A DNA stretch of 64,000 nt, taken from NCBI GenBank assembly GCA_964451095.1, contig CAYVGI010000003.1:1-64000 (forward strand), read 5' to 3'. Origin of the DNA: DAOTTY01 sp964451095. Its GTDB lineage: Bacteria > Chloroflexota > Anaerolineae > Aggregatilineales > Phototrophicaceae. The stretch's first letter is position 1, and each line of letters opens with the position of its first letter. Of this stretch, positions 26,314 to 35,200 are shown piece after piece. Under the pieces are notes generated by a model. The model had not been told where the DNA came from. It saw only the letters and a list, made by a program, of their open reading frames with translations, and made no database searches. A program made the position numbers and the translations under genes.

Positions 26314-26322
26314 TGCTAGAAT
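26314..26322 (+). promoter_or_regulatory. Extended -10 promoter of ahcY
   Basis: TGC-TAGAAT forms an extended -10 element (TGn plus TAGAAT) 75 bases before the ahcY start. It shares the GCTANAATGC context with several other genes. Confidence 0.5.
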
Positions 26323-26396
26323 GCACCTGTTCTGATGAAAACCTAACCAGAAATCATTTTTTAGTAACACTGAGCTAGTTGAGTAGGAGTGGTAAA

Positions 26397-27659
26397 TTGA
26401 CCGTACAACATGACGTGAAAGACCTGAGCCAGGCAACTGGCGGGCGCTACCGCATTGAGTGGGCAGAGCAAGAAATGCCCGTGCTGCGCAGCATCCGCGA
26501 GCGCTTCGAGAAGGAGAAGCCGCTGGCAGGTGTTCGCATCTCTGCGTGCTTGCACGTAACGACCGAAACCGCCAACCTGATGCACACGCTGCAAGTGGGC
26601 GGCGCCGATGTGGTTCTGTGCGCGAGCAACCCGCTCTCCACGCAAGACGACGTTGCTGCATCGCTGGTAGCAAACTACGAAATCCCTGTCTATGCCATCA
26701 AGGGCGAAGACGACAGCACCTACTACGACCACATCAAGGCAGCGCTGGACTTTAAGCCGCACATCACCATGGATGACGGTGCTGACCTCGTGAGCGAAAT
26801 CCACAAGACGCGCACCGAACTCATCGAAGAGATCGTCGGTGGCACCGAGGAGACCACCACCGGTGTGATCCGCCTGCGTGCGATGGCAAACGACAAGGCG
26901 CTCAAGTTCCCGGTGATTGCCGTTAACGACAGCGAGACCAAGCACCTGTTCGACAACCGCTACGGCACCGGGCAGTCCACCATGGACGGCATCATCCGTG
27001 CAACCAACATCCTGATCGCCGGGCGCACTGTGGTAGTCTGCGGGTATGGCTGGTGCAGCCGTGGCATTGCGAACCGTGCCCACGGGCTAGGCGCCAATGT
27101 CATCGTGACAGAAATTGACCCGATGAAGGCACTGGAAGCAGTCATGGACGGCTACCGCGTGATGCCGATCATGGAAGCAGCACCCGTCGGCGACATCTTC
27201 GTCAGCGCCACAGGCGACATCAATGTGATTGACACGCACCACTTTGCCGCCATGAAGAACGGCGCGATGATTGCCAACAGCGGGCACTTCAACGTGGAGC
27301 TGAACCTGAAGGGCTTGGCAGATATGGCAGACGGCGAGCCGAAGCTGGTGCGCCCGTTCGTGCAGGAATACCAGATCGAAGGCAAGAAGGTCTATGTACT
27401 GGGTGAGGGTCGCCTGATTAACCTGGCGGCAGCAGAGGGGCACCCGGCAAGCGTGATGGACATGAGCTTTGCAAACCAGGCATTGGGTGCAGAGTACATG
27501 ATCAAGAACGCGAAGAACATGGAACCGAACGTCTACAAGATTCCAGACGACGTGGACAAAGAGATTGCTCGCCTGAAGCTAGAAGCAATGGGCGTCAAGA
27601 TCGACAAGCTGACGGAAGAACAGGTGCGCTACCTGAACCAGTGGCAAGAAGGCACCTAG
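26397..27659 (+). CDS. ahcY: Adenosylhomocysteinase
   Basis: AhcY cleaves S-adenosylhomocysteine to adenosine and homocysteine, relieving inhibition of methyltransferases. The 420-residue protein has the NAD-binding GYGWCSRGIANRA motif, NNRYGTGQS-like DNRYGTGQSTMDG, and the C-terminal GRLINLAAAEGHP. It is the short form, without the long insertion seen in many proteobacterial enzymes. The start is TTG at 26397: AGGAG (26385-26389) lies seven bases upstream, and no ATG or GTG fits. TTG at 26379 is in frame but precedes the RBS. Confidence 0.95.
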   Translation: MTVQHDVKDLSQATGGRYRIEWAEQEMPVLRSIRERFEKEKPLAGVRISACLHVTTETANLMHTLQVGGADVVLCASNPLSTQDDVAASLVANYEIPVYAIKGEDDSTYYDHIKAALDFKPHITMDDGADLVSEIHKTRTELIEEIVGGTEETTTGVIRLRAMANDKALKFPVIAVNDSETKHLFDNRYGTGQSTMDGIIRATNILIAGRTVVVCGYGWCSRGIANRAHGLGANVIVTEIDPMKALEAVMDGYRVMPIMEAAPVGDIFVSATGDINVIDTHHFAAMKNGAMIANSGHFNVELNLKGLADMADGEPKLVRPFVQEYQIEGKKVYVLGEGRLINLAAAEGHPASVMDMSFANQALGAEYMIKNAKNMEPNVYKIPDDVDKEIARLKLEAMGVKIDKLTEEQVRYLNQWQEGT

Positions 27660-27690
27660 GTCTGCGACAGAATAGAAAAGACGATCCTGT

Positions 27691-27709
27691 GGGGTGCCCC
27701 GCGCACCCC
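27691..27709 (+). terminator. GC-rich hairpin after ahcY
   Basis: A 7-bp GC-rich stem (27691-27697 with 27703-27709) and 5-base loop is followed only by CTTG, so termination is likely but not certain. Confidence 0.5.
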
Positions 27710-27775
27710 GCTTGTAACACACCCCATGCTCCTAAACGACTAGAACCAGAATAGTAACCAGAGGAAGTGCCGCCG

Positions 27776-29995
27776 ATGATGACCATTAAACGGCTGACCA
27801 TTTTTGCTGTGTGCCTGCTGCTTGTGCTGGCTGGCGCGGCAACCAACGTAGAAGCACAGGACGAGGCACAAGTACGCTTTGTCCACACCTTTGTAGATGC
27901 CCCCGACGTAGACATCTTCGTGAATGGCACCCCCATTGCAGAGGGCGTGCCGTTTGGCGCCGCATCAGACTATCTCGACGTGCCAGCAGGTGACATCGAA
28001 GTGAGCGTCACTGCTGCGGGCGAAGCTGATGAACTGTTCGGGCAAACGATCACTACAGGCGCCGACCCCATTACGCTCGTCGTCAGCAACGCGAATGGGT
28101 TTATCCCCTATGTAGACAATGTCGACCCGCTCGACTTCGGTGAGACGCGCATCACGGCAATCCACGCCATTGACGGCGGTCCCGTCGTTGATGTGGTGCT
28201 GGCAGATGGGCGTCCTGTTGTGCCAGAACTGGAATTTGGCGTTCCGTTTGGCACCCTAGACCTGCCCGTTATCAAATTGCCGATGAACGTCGTGCCCTCT
28301 GGCAGCGAAATTGCAGACGCAATCTTCGAGGAGCCGTTTGTGTTCGCCCCAGCAACAGGCACGTCCTACATGGTGGTGGTTTATGGCACGCTAGACGCCC
28401 CTGAAGTGATGCTGTTGGCGACGGCGGTGAACCCCGGACCCGAGGACGGCTTCCTACAGATCACGCACGATGTGGCAGCCGCACCCGCTGTTGATGTGTT
28501 TGAGGGTGAAAACCTGATTGTTGCCGGGTTGTCGGCAGGCGAGACCACGGTTGCGTTCCCTGTGCCCGCTGGTGACTACGACCTGCAAATCACGGAGACG
28601 GAAACAACCACCGTGCTCACCGAGGCAAGCGTAAGCATCACACAAAGCGCTACCGCCGCCGCCGTGGTTGAAGCAGACGGCGACGCCATTGTCGTCTCGG
28701 TCGAGAGCGCCGAGGCTGAACTGGTTGCCATGGAAGAACCCGACGTCGAAACCCGCGAGACAGAGCAAGAGGAGCAAGAGGTAGAAGCGATTGCTACCGA
28801 GGAAGCGGAAGACGTTGAAGTGGTGGAGGCAGAGCCGCAACCAACCGAAGCGCCTGTCGTGGCAGAAGAAGTCGCGCCCCCCACACCTGCGGAAGTCGTC
28901 GCAGCACAACCGACAACTGGCGTGCCCACTGCCCGCGTGATTATCGACCCCGGTGCCAACATCCAATTGCGCCAATACCCGGACGAAAACGCGCTCTCGC
29001 TGGGCTTGGCACCGTCCGGTGCAGTGCTGGACGTGAACGGTCGTGAGGGTGCCCCGGTACAGATCGAAGGTCTGTTCAGCCAGGAAATCCAGCGCGAAAT
29101 CGACAACTACACCGACCCAGCAGAGAACATTGAGGCGAACCAGGACATTGACCAGAACAACACCTGGCTCAATGTAACCTACACCACCCCAGACGGCGGC
29201 ACGATCAACGCCTGGACGCGGGCGGAGTTCCTGGCGGTGAGCGCAGCAGATGGCACAGACCAGCGCCTTGCCGACCTGCCAACCATCCCGAACAATGCGT
29301 TTGGCGAGGCACTCAACACCGAAGTCACATCGCCCCAACCCGCCGATGACGTGGTCGTGGCGATTGTGTTCAACCTGAACCCCGGCGTGAACCTGAAAAT
29401 CCGCCGCACACCCAGCACCGCTGGCGAGACCCTCAGCCTCATCCAGGCAGGCACCGTGCTGGAACTCATCGGGTTTGAAATCGACGGTAGTGAACTACCG
29501 GGCGTAGGCGCTGCGGAAAACGCAGAGTGGGCGTACATCCGCTACGTGACACCGGAGGGTGCAGAGGTTACGGGCTGGGTATCCACACAGTACATCCAAT
29601 ATCAGTGGCGCGGCGAGCCAATCGACTTTGACGAGATGGAAGCACGCACGCTGCTGCTCTTCGAGGATCCGTCTACACGCGGCGAACTGGGCGCAGGTGC
29701 CGCACCGCCCATTCGCGAAACCGAAGACCCACTGCGCAATCAGGTGGTTGCCACCGTGGAGATTGACGCGGGTGCAAACTTGCAACTGCGCCGCGACCCG
29801 GACTCCGGCGCGGAGTCTTTAGGGCTGGTGCCCAGCGGCACGCAGTTGATCGTTACCGCCCGCGACAATTCCGGCGACTGGCTGTTCGTGGAGTTTGAGG
29901 GAGCAACCGGTTGGATCGCTGGCGGCTTCGTAGATCTGACCTTCAACGGCGACCCGTTTGACGTTGAGGAACTCATCATCGACGAGGGCGCGTAA
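27776..29995 (+). CDS. Exported DUF4397 protein with SH3-like repeats
   Basis: Beginning at ATG 27776 (GAGGA at 27761-27765; GTG 27767 is too close to it), this 739-residue protein has a signal peptide (to about residue 28, VEAQ). A DUF4397 module follows, then a second beta domain. A highly acidic Glu-rich linker (about 320-380) with Pro/Thr ends leads to three SH3b-like repeats beginning near IDPGANIQLR, LNPGVNLKIR and IDAGANLQLR. Bacterial SH3 domains often bind cell-wall or surface polymers. It may attach a DUF4397 module to the envelope. No catalytic motif is seen. Confidence 0.8.
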   Translation: MMTIKRLTIFAVCLLLVLAGAATNVEAQDEAQVRFVHTFVDAPDVDIFVNGTPIAEGVPFGAASDYLDVPAGDIEVSVTAAGEADELFGQTITTGADPITLVVSNANGFIPYVDNVDPLDFGETRITAIHAIDGGPVVDVVLADGRPVVPELEFGVPFGTLDLPVIKLPMNVVPSGSEIADAIFEEPFVFAPATGTSYMVVVYGTLDAPEVMLLATAVNPGPEDGFLQITHDVAAAPAVDVFEGENLIVAGLSAGETTVAFPVPAGDYDLQITETETTTVLTEASVSITQSATAAAVVEADGDAIVVSVESAEAELVAMEEPDVETRETEQEEQEVEAIATEEAEDVEVVEAEPQPTEAPVVAEEVAPPTPAEVVAAQPTTGVPTARVIIDPGANIQLRQYPDENALSLGLAPSGAVLDVNGREGAPVQIEGLFSQEIQREIDNYTDPAENIEANQDIDQNNTWLNVTYTTPDGGTINAWTRAEFLAVSAADGTDQRLADLPTIPNNAFGEALNTEVTSPQPADDVVVAIVFNLNPGVNLKIRRTPSTAGETLSLIQAGTVLELIGFEIDGSELPGVGAAENAEWAYIRYVTPEGAEVTGWVSTQYIQYQWRGEPIDFDEMEARTLLLFEDPSTRGELGAGAAPPIRETEDPLRNQVVATVEIDAGANLQLRRDPDSGAESLGLVPSGTQLIVTARDNSGDWLFVEFEGATGWIAGGFVDLTFNGDPFDVEELIIDEGA

Positions 29996-30007
29996 CACGC
30001 AACCCAT

Positions 30008-30031
30008 GGGGTGTGGCGCACGCCACGCCCC
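30008..30031 (+). terminator. Terminator-like hairpin after the DUF4397-SH3 gene
   Basis: A 10-bp stem with one G-T pair (30008-30017 with 30022-30031), GCAC loop, lies in the 63-base gap. T-tract is poor. Confidence 0.5.
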
Positions 30032-30058
30032 CACCTTTCGCACGTTGTAGGCACCCCC

Positions 30059-31900
30059 ATGAACCCGAAAACACAAACACAATACCGCTGGTGGTGGATG
30101 ATACCCCTGCTGCTGGTCTTTGCGGCGGTCTCCGTGCCCGGGCTAGATGCCGACGCGCTGTGGTACGACGAAATACGCAGCTACTTGCACGCGGGTGGCG
30201 CTCACATGGGACCGAAAACCCTGCCAGAGGTGTGGGCATCGCTGCAAATCAACGCGCCAGACCAAGCGCCGGGCTACCCGCTGGTTCTTAACCTGTGGGG
30301 CGGTGCCCTCGGCTGGAGCGAGTTCGGCGTGCGGGCGCTTAGCCTATTGATGGGGTTGTTGTGCCTGTCGCTGCAATACCGCGCCGGGCAAGCGATGTTT
30401 GGCGCGTGGGGCGGCTACGGTGCCGCGATTGTGTTGGGGACATCCGCCTACTTTGTGCAGTTCACACACGAGGCACGCGCGTTCATACTGGGCATGGCGT
30501 CACTTGCGCTCGTGCTGTGGTGTTACTGGCACCTCACGTATGTGCGCCCCACACGCGTACACGCGCTGGGCTTAGCAATTGGTGCGCTGGGGATGCTATA
30601 CGCGCACTACTTCATTGCGCTGCTGCTGCCCGTACTGGCGTTGTACCATGTGCTGCTGGCACCCAAAAATCGGCGCTGGTGGGCACCCCTTGCACTGGCG
30701 GTGCCCGTAGCGCTTGCGTTCACGCCCGCGCTGCTAATGCTCGGCGACGGCATCGCCAGAAACGAAGCAAACGCCCGCCTAGATGCACTGGCAATGACAC
30801 CGCCGCAGGTCGGGTGGGCGGCGCTGCGCTTTTTTGGCAATGGGCTGCCACTGCTGGCGGCATTTGTGTTTGCAGTTGGCATGTTCGCGGCGTGGCGAGG
30901 TCAGCGGCGGGCAGCAACCCGGTTCATTCTGTTCATCGCAGTCGTCGGCACACTGGCGGTCATCGCCGTGAACCAGTGGATGGGCTTGATTATCCCTGGA
31001 CGCGAACGCTACCTCGCCGGGCTGTGGGTACCGCTGGGATTGCTAGCCGGGGTAGGTGTGGCGACACTCGCGCATTGGCGGCGTGTCGCTGCTGCTGGAT
31101 TGCTGGGCGTGTGGGCAATTGTGGGGCTTTGGGCAACCTGGGACGGCAACGTGGTATTTGCCGGAGAGTCCCGTGAACTTGCATGGCGAGACCTGCGCAC
31201 AACCGTGGATACTCACGTATCCCCAGCAGACGTGCTGGCGTTCCATGCGCCAAAGTTCCCATGGGGCACCCGCGTGCCCTTTGATTTCTACACAGAAGGG
31301 CTGCCCATTCGCGCAGAACTCATCGAGTCATTGGAGAGCGAAGACGTGATGCAAGCATACGCTGACGGCGCGGCGCGGGTGTGGCTGGGCACAGACCACC
31401 GCTACCCGCCGGAGCCACAGCTGGGGGCATTTGAGCGTGCGGTTATGGCATCGCACACCGTTTGCGAAACCTGGGCACTGGACGACCTGACGAGCATTAC
31501 GCTCTACGCGCAGATGAGCGCCTACTGCCCTACCAGCACCCCCATCGCGGTGTTCGGCGGCGGTGTTACCCTGGTAGGGGCAACCGAACCAACAGTTAAT
31601 GCGGATGGGTTATCCGTTCACACACACTGGCACGCCTTGCAGGACATCCCGGCAAACACCTACTCCGTGGGGCTGCACCTGCTGGCGGAGGGTCAGCTTG
31701 TGGCACAACACGATATGGGTTTGCCCCCGCAGCTGACGCTGCTGCTAGAGACCCGCCTGCCTACAAGTGAACTGCCCGCTGGCACGTACCACCTCACAGC
31801 GATTGCCTACAACTGGCAAACAGGCGACCGCTTGCCGCTATCGGCACCCAATACTGATGACCCTACCCGCCTCGTGCTTGCCACTGTGCAACTTCCCTAA
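30059..31900 (+). CDS. GT39-like integral membrane glycosyltransferase
   Basis: The 613-residue protein has about ten to twelve transmembrane segments in its first 400 residues and a soluble C-terminal part. The early loop contains DALWYDEIRS (about 30-39), like the acidic catalytic loop of PMT/ArnT-type enzymes. These use lipid-linked sugars on the outer face of the membrane. APGYPLVLNLWG is also typical. The acceptor is unknown. ATG at 30059 is chosen because upstream in-frame codons overlap the terminator-like hairpin. It opens the surface-glycan region. Confidence 0.75.
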   Translation: MNPKTQTQYRWWWMIPLLLVFAAVSVPGLDADALWYDEIRSYLHAGGAHMGPKTLPEVWASLQINAPDQAPGYPLVLNLWGGALGWSEFGVRALSLLMGLLCLSLQYRAGQAMFGAWGGYGAAIVLGTSAYFVQFTHEARAFILGMASLALVLWCYWHLTYVRPTRVHALGLAIGALGMLYAHYFIALLLPVLALYHVLLAPKNRRWWAPLALAVPVALAFTPALLMLGDGIARNEANARLDALAMTPPQVGWAALRFFGNGLPLLAAFVFAVGMFAAWRGQRRAATRFILFIAVVGTLAVIAVNQWMGLIIPGRERYLAGLWVPLGLLAGVGVATLAHWRRVAAAGLLGVWAIVGLWATWDGNVVFAGESRELAWRDLRTTVDTHVSPADVLAFHAPKFPWGTRVPFDFYTEGLPIRAELIESLESEDVMQAYADGAARVWLGTDHRYPPEPQLGAFERAVMASHTVCETWALDDLTSITLYAQMSAYCPTSTPIAVFGGGVTLVGATEPTVNADGLSVHTHWHALQDIPANTYSVGLHLLAEGQLVAQHDMGLPPQLTLLLETRLPTSELPAGTYHLTAIAYNWQTGDRLPLSAPNTDDPTRLVLATVQLP

Positions 31901-31913
31901 ACAGAAGTCCTGT

Positions 31914-31932
31914 GCCGCAGCAGCGGCGTTTT
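31914..31932 (+). terminator. Short terminator after the GT39-like gene
   Basis: GCCGC (31914-31918) pairs with GCGGC (31923-31927) around an AGCA loop, followed by TTTT at 31929-31932. Confidence 0.5.
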
Positions 31933-31936
31933 CGCG

Positions 31937-31942
31937 TACAAT
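31937..31942 (+). promoter_or_regulatory. -10 box of the DUF4397 lipoprotein gene
   Basis: TACAAT lies 43 bases before the GTG start at 31980 and just after the terminator hairpin. No clear -35. Confidence 0.45.
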
Positions 31943-31979
31943 TAACGCAAAGTGACCGTATGGGTAAGGAGTGAACTGC

Positions 31980-34079
31980 GTGTCTCGATTACTTTGTGCT
32001 GCTACTGTGCTGGTGCTGCTAACCGGGGCATGTGCCCCCGCCCCCGCCACACCAACGGCAACACCCATCCCGCTAACCAACACCCCGGCACCCACCGCCA
32101 CACCGTTCCCAACGAACCCGCCACTACCAACTGAAATCCCGACGGAACAACTGCGGGACAACCTGGCTCCACAGCAGCGGGAGACGGTCGCGCAGGCAAC
32201 TTTCCGCACTGTGCACACCGCATCAATTTTGCCAGAAGTTGATGTTTACCTGAACGAGCAGGTTGTTGGCTTTAGCCTGGACTATGCCGAGGCAACCGGG
32301 CAAGCGCAGGTCCCCGCCGGGGAGTATGAACTGCGGCTGGTTGCATCTGGTGGGCGCAGTGCAGACCCACCGCTGCTCACGCAAACCGTCTCATTAGCGC
32401 CAGGGGCGGCAGTTATCGCTGTGCTCATGCCGGACGAAACAATTGCCTTTTTTGAGGAGAACATGCAGGCGCTTGCAACAGAAAGCAGCCGTGTGCAGGT
32501 CATCCATGCCATTCCTGACGGCGCATTCACATCACTGCCAAGCCAGAACGCGCCAGAGGCACCCGCGTTCCCGCGCATTGGCTACGCGGAACAATCCCAG
32601 CCACTCATCTACGATGCAGGCGCACTCACACTGGAATTTGAGAACCTTGCCCTGCGCTACGATGTGCGTTTACAGGGTCGGCGTGCCTACACCTTTGTGC
32701 TCACTGGCACGCAGGACAACCCCATCATCATCGAGTTTGAGGCGAACGTCCCCGCACGGTCAGCGCTCACCCTCGTCAACCTCTCGCAGCAAATCGGCAC
32801 TGTTGATATTTACCTGGATGGCGAGTTGCTCGTGCCAGAACTCTCCAACCGCAACACCGAAGATGCCATTGAACTCCCGGTAGATACCTACGACATCGCC
32901 ATCTACGAGACAGATAGCGATCCAGCGCAGGTAGCACCGCTGCTGCAAAGCCGACTGCTGCTGCGCCCTGATGATGAGGTGTTCGGTCTGATCATCGGTC
33001 CGGCAAATGACCTGCGATTGATCACCCATCAAGATTCCGGCAGCACCACACAGGCAGACGAAACCCGCATCACGTTTATCAGTGCCGTTAGCAGCGTGCC
33101 GCAAATGCAGGACATCCGCAACGACGAACGCCAACTGACCATCACCTATGCCCAACCAACCGTTGCCACGTTCGAGTCGGGGCTGCGCGACTTCGAGTTC
33201 GTGACCGACCGCACCGAGAACGATTACACCATCGTGGAGTTTGTCGGCGAACGAGACTTCCGCGAGGGGCACAGCTACATCGTGCTGGTGACAGGCGAAG
33301 GGAGCAATGGTGATAACGCGCTCGTGTTCGAGCGCTTCGTTGGGGCGGAGGAGCCAATCCAGCGTGCCAACGAACCCACATTCGAAGACCCTGTCTTCTA
33401 CCTCATCAACGCGCTTGGTCAGGATGTTGAACTGCAAATTGATGGCGGCACGGTGGACAGCGACCTGCCCGCTGGCGACCGCACCCCTACCCTCACGCTG
33501 CCAGCACGTGAGCACGTACTCACAGTCATTGAGCAGGCAAGCGGCGAAACGCTCTATACCACCCGGCGCGTGCTGCAAAGCGACGAACAGTACACGTTTG
33601 TGTTGTTTGGCGACCTTGAAACCAGCAACTACACGATCAGCGAGTTCCCGGTGTTCCCTCCACAGGAACGGCAACGGCTTGGCAGCGGCATAGAACGCAC
33701 CCAACAGAGTAATGTGCGCCTTATCAACACCAGCCTGGAGCGGTCGCGGCGTTTTGCGCTGGCGTATGCACCACGCCGCGCCCTGGAGGTTCGACCCACA
33801 GGTGACGGGCGGAGCACAGCAGATGACCCCGTCCCGCTGCCGGACGATGCCACCGGGTTCACCAGCCTGGCGATTTTTTCTGGGGAAGTGCACGACCCGG
33901 TGGCTTTGGAACCTGGTGAGTACGACCTTTTTGTGTATGATGCCAACAACGTGACCATCATGGCGGCAATCTACGGTGTTACGCTTGACCCAGGGGTGAG
34001 CTACGAGGTAGTGGTAAGTGCCGTCCCGGGCAATACCCCCTTCACCGCCTATTTGCTGCCGGTGCTGCCCGTGGAGTGA
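31980..34079 (+). CDS. DUF4397 lipoprotein
   Basis: The 699-residue protein starts at GTG 31980, nine bases after AAGGA (31966-31970); GTG 31971 is too close to that RBS. A lipoprotein signal with lipobox (LTGAC, about residues 12-16) is followed by a Thr/Pro stalk (about 17-50). At least four beta-rich repeats resembling DUF4397 modules then follow, each with a DVYLNE/DIYLDGE-like strand and an AGEYEL/AGDR-like strand. It should be anchored to the outer face of the membrane. It is flanked by glycan genes but has its own promoter. Function unknown. Confidence 0.78.
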   Translation: MSRLLCAATVLVLLTGACAPAPATPTATPIPLTNTPAPTATPFPTNPPLPTEIPTEQLRDNLAPQQRETVAQATFRTVHTASILPEVDVYLNEQVVGFSLDYAEATGQAQVPAGEYELRLVASGGRSADPPLLTQTVSLAPGAAVIAVLMPDETIAFFEENMQALATESSRVQVIHAIPDGAFTSLPSQNAPEAPAFPRIGYAEQSQPLIYDAGALTLEFENLALRYDVRLQGRRAYTFVLTGTQDNPIIIEFEANVPARSALTLVNLSQQIGTVDIYLDGELLVPELSNRNTEDAIELPVDTYDIAIYETDSDPAQVAPLLQSRLLLRPDDEVFGLIIGPANDLRLITHQDSGSTTQADETRITFISAVSSVPQMQDIRNDERQLTITYAQPTVATFESGLRDFEFVTDRTENDYTIVEFVGERDFREGHSYIVLVTGEGSNGDNALVFERFVGAEEPIQRANEPTFEDPVFYLINALGQDVELQIDGGTVDSDLPAGDRTPTLTLPAREHVLTVIEQASGETLYTTRRVLQSDEQYTFVLFGDLETSNYTISEFPVFPPQERQRLGSGIERTQQSNVRLINTSLERSRRFALAYAPRRALEVRPTGDGRSTADDPVPLPDDATGFTSLAIFSGEVHDPVALEPGEYDLFVYDANNVTIMAAIYGVTLDPGVSYEVVVSAVPGNTPFTAYLLPVLPVE

Positions 34080-34096
34080 TGCACCTAGCGTGCATC
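34078..34096 (+). terminator. Hairpin overlapping the DUF4397 lipoprotein stop
   Basis: A perfect 7-bp stem (34078-34084 with 34090-34096) around CTAGC overlaps the stop codon. It lacks a T-tract. Confidence 0.35.
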
Positions 34097-34107
34097 GCGT
34101 TCTTGGC

Positions 34108-34113
34108 TATAAT
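34108..34113 (+). promoter_or_regulatory. -10 box upstream of the GDP-sugar reductase gene
   Basis: A perfect TATAAT within GGCTATAATGC lies 58 bases before the GTG start at 34166. Confidence 0.55.
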
Positions 34114-34165
34114 GCTCCCCGTTCTTTTCCATATCCATGACCATCACAAGTTCGGGTAAAGCAGC

Positions 34166-35137
34166 GTGCGTATTCTCATAACGGGCATCAGCGGTTTTGT
34201 TGGGCAGCACCTGGCACGTCACCTGCACGCGGCGCTGCCCGATGCCGAACTGCACGGCACAACGCGCACAAGCACGGTCGATATGCCCGGCGTCCACTGC
34301 CACGAGCTTGACCTGCGCCACCCGGACAGCGTGAGTAGTTTACTGGCGGAGGTGCGCCCGCAGCAGGTATATCACCTGGCAGCGCAGGCGTTTGTACCGC
34401 GCTCTTTTAGCGACCCGTGGGAGACACTGGAAAATAATATTCGTGGGCAGCTCAACCTCATCCTGGCGTGCCTAGAGCTGGACATTGCGCCACGGGTGCT
34501 GGTGGTCAGTTCTGCGGAGATTTACGGTGTTGTCACGCCGGACAAAATCCCCATGCACGAGGACTTACCCCCCCGCCCCACCAGCCCCTACAGCGTGAGC
34601 AAAGTCACACAGGATATGCTGGCGATGCAGTACCACGAAAGCCACGGCTTACCCATCATGCGGGCACGTCCGTTTAATCACTTCGGACCGGGGCAAAACG
34701 AGCGCTTTGTGGCACCTGCGTTTGCGATGCAGGTCGCGAAAATTGAGGCGGGGCTGCAACCACCCATCATTGAGGTGGGCGATCTGTCTGCACAGCGGGA
34801 TTTCACCGACGTGCGCGACATCGTTGCGGCGTATCAGCGCATTGTGGAAGCGGGCACCCCCGGCGCAGTCTACAACGTCGCGAGTGGCGAAGCACAAAGC
34901 ATCCGCTACCTGCTGGATACCCTGCTGGACTTCGTGGATATGAAAATTGAAGTGAAAATCGACGAAACCCGCCTGCGCCCGGTGCATATCCCTATTTTGC
35001 TGGGCGATGCCACCCGCCTGCGCACAGAGACAGGCTGGGCACACCAGTACACCTTCGAGCAGTCTCTGTTGGACGTGCTGAATGACTGCCGGGGGCGGGT
35101 CAAGCAACTAGAATCCTCAGACCAGACTTCTGACTAA
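34166..35137 (+). CDS. NAD-dependent epimerase/dehydratase, probable GDP-6-deoxy-D-mannose reductase
   Basis: The 323-residue extended SDR has the Rossmann motif TGISGFVG (6-13), SSAEIYG with the catalytic Ser (S115/S116), and YxxxK in PYSVSK (Y142, K146). It best resembles RMD, which reduces GDP-4-keto-6-deoxy-D-mannose to GDP-D-rhamnose. The next gene is gmd, which makes exactly that intermediate, so context supports the call. A related epimerase with another sugar nucleotide is the alternative. The start is GTG at 34166 with a poor RBS. Confidence 0.75.
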   Translation: MRILITGISGFVGQHLARHLHAALPDAELHGTTRTSTVDMPGVHCHELDLRHPDSVSSLLAEVRPQQVYHLAAQAFVPRSFSDPWETLENNIRGQLNLILACLELDIAPRVLVVSSAEIYGVVTPDKIPMHEDLPPRPTSPYSVSKVTQDMLAMQYHESHGLPIMRARPFNHFGPGQNERFVAPAFAMQVAKIEAGLQPPIIEVGDLSAQRDFTDVRDIVAAYQRIVEAGTPGAVYNVASGEAQSIRYLLDTLLDFVDMKIEVKIDETRLRPVHIPILLGDATRLRTETGWAHQYTFEQSLLDVLNDCRGRVKQLESSDQTSD

Positions 35138-35200
35138 CCACTTTTGCGGAAAGGAGGGCACCCGCCACTGCGCAAACGCGGTGTGGGGTGCAGTGTGCTT

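Noticed and set aside
26323..26396. SAH riboswitch before ahcY
   Set aside because: The 75-base leader shows none of the conserved GC-rich core or pseudoknot of known SAH riboswitches.
32760..33893. 377-codon minus-strand frame inside the DUF4397 lipoprotein gene
   Set aside because: No RBS, no recognisable domain, fully covered by a well-supported gene.
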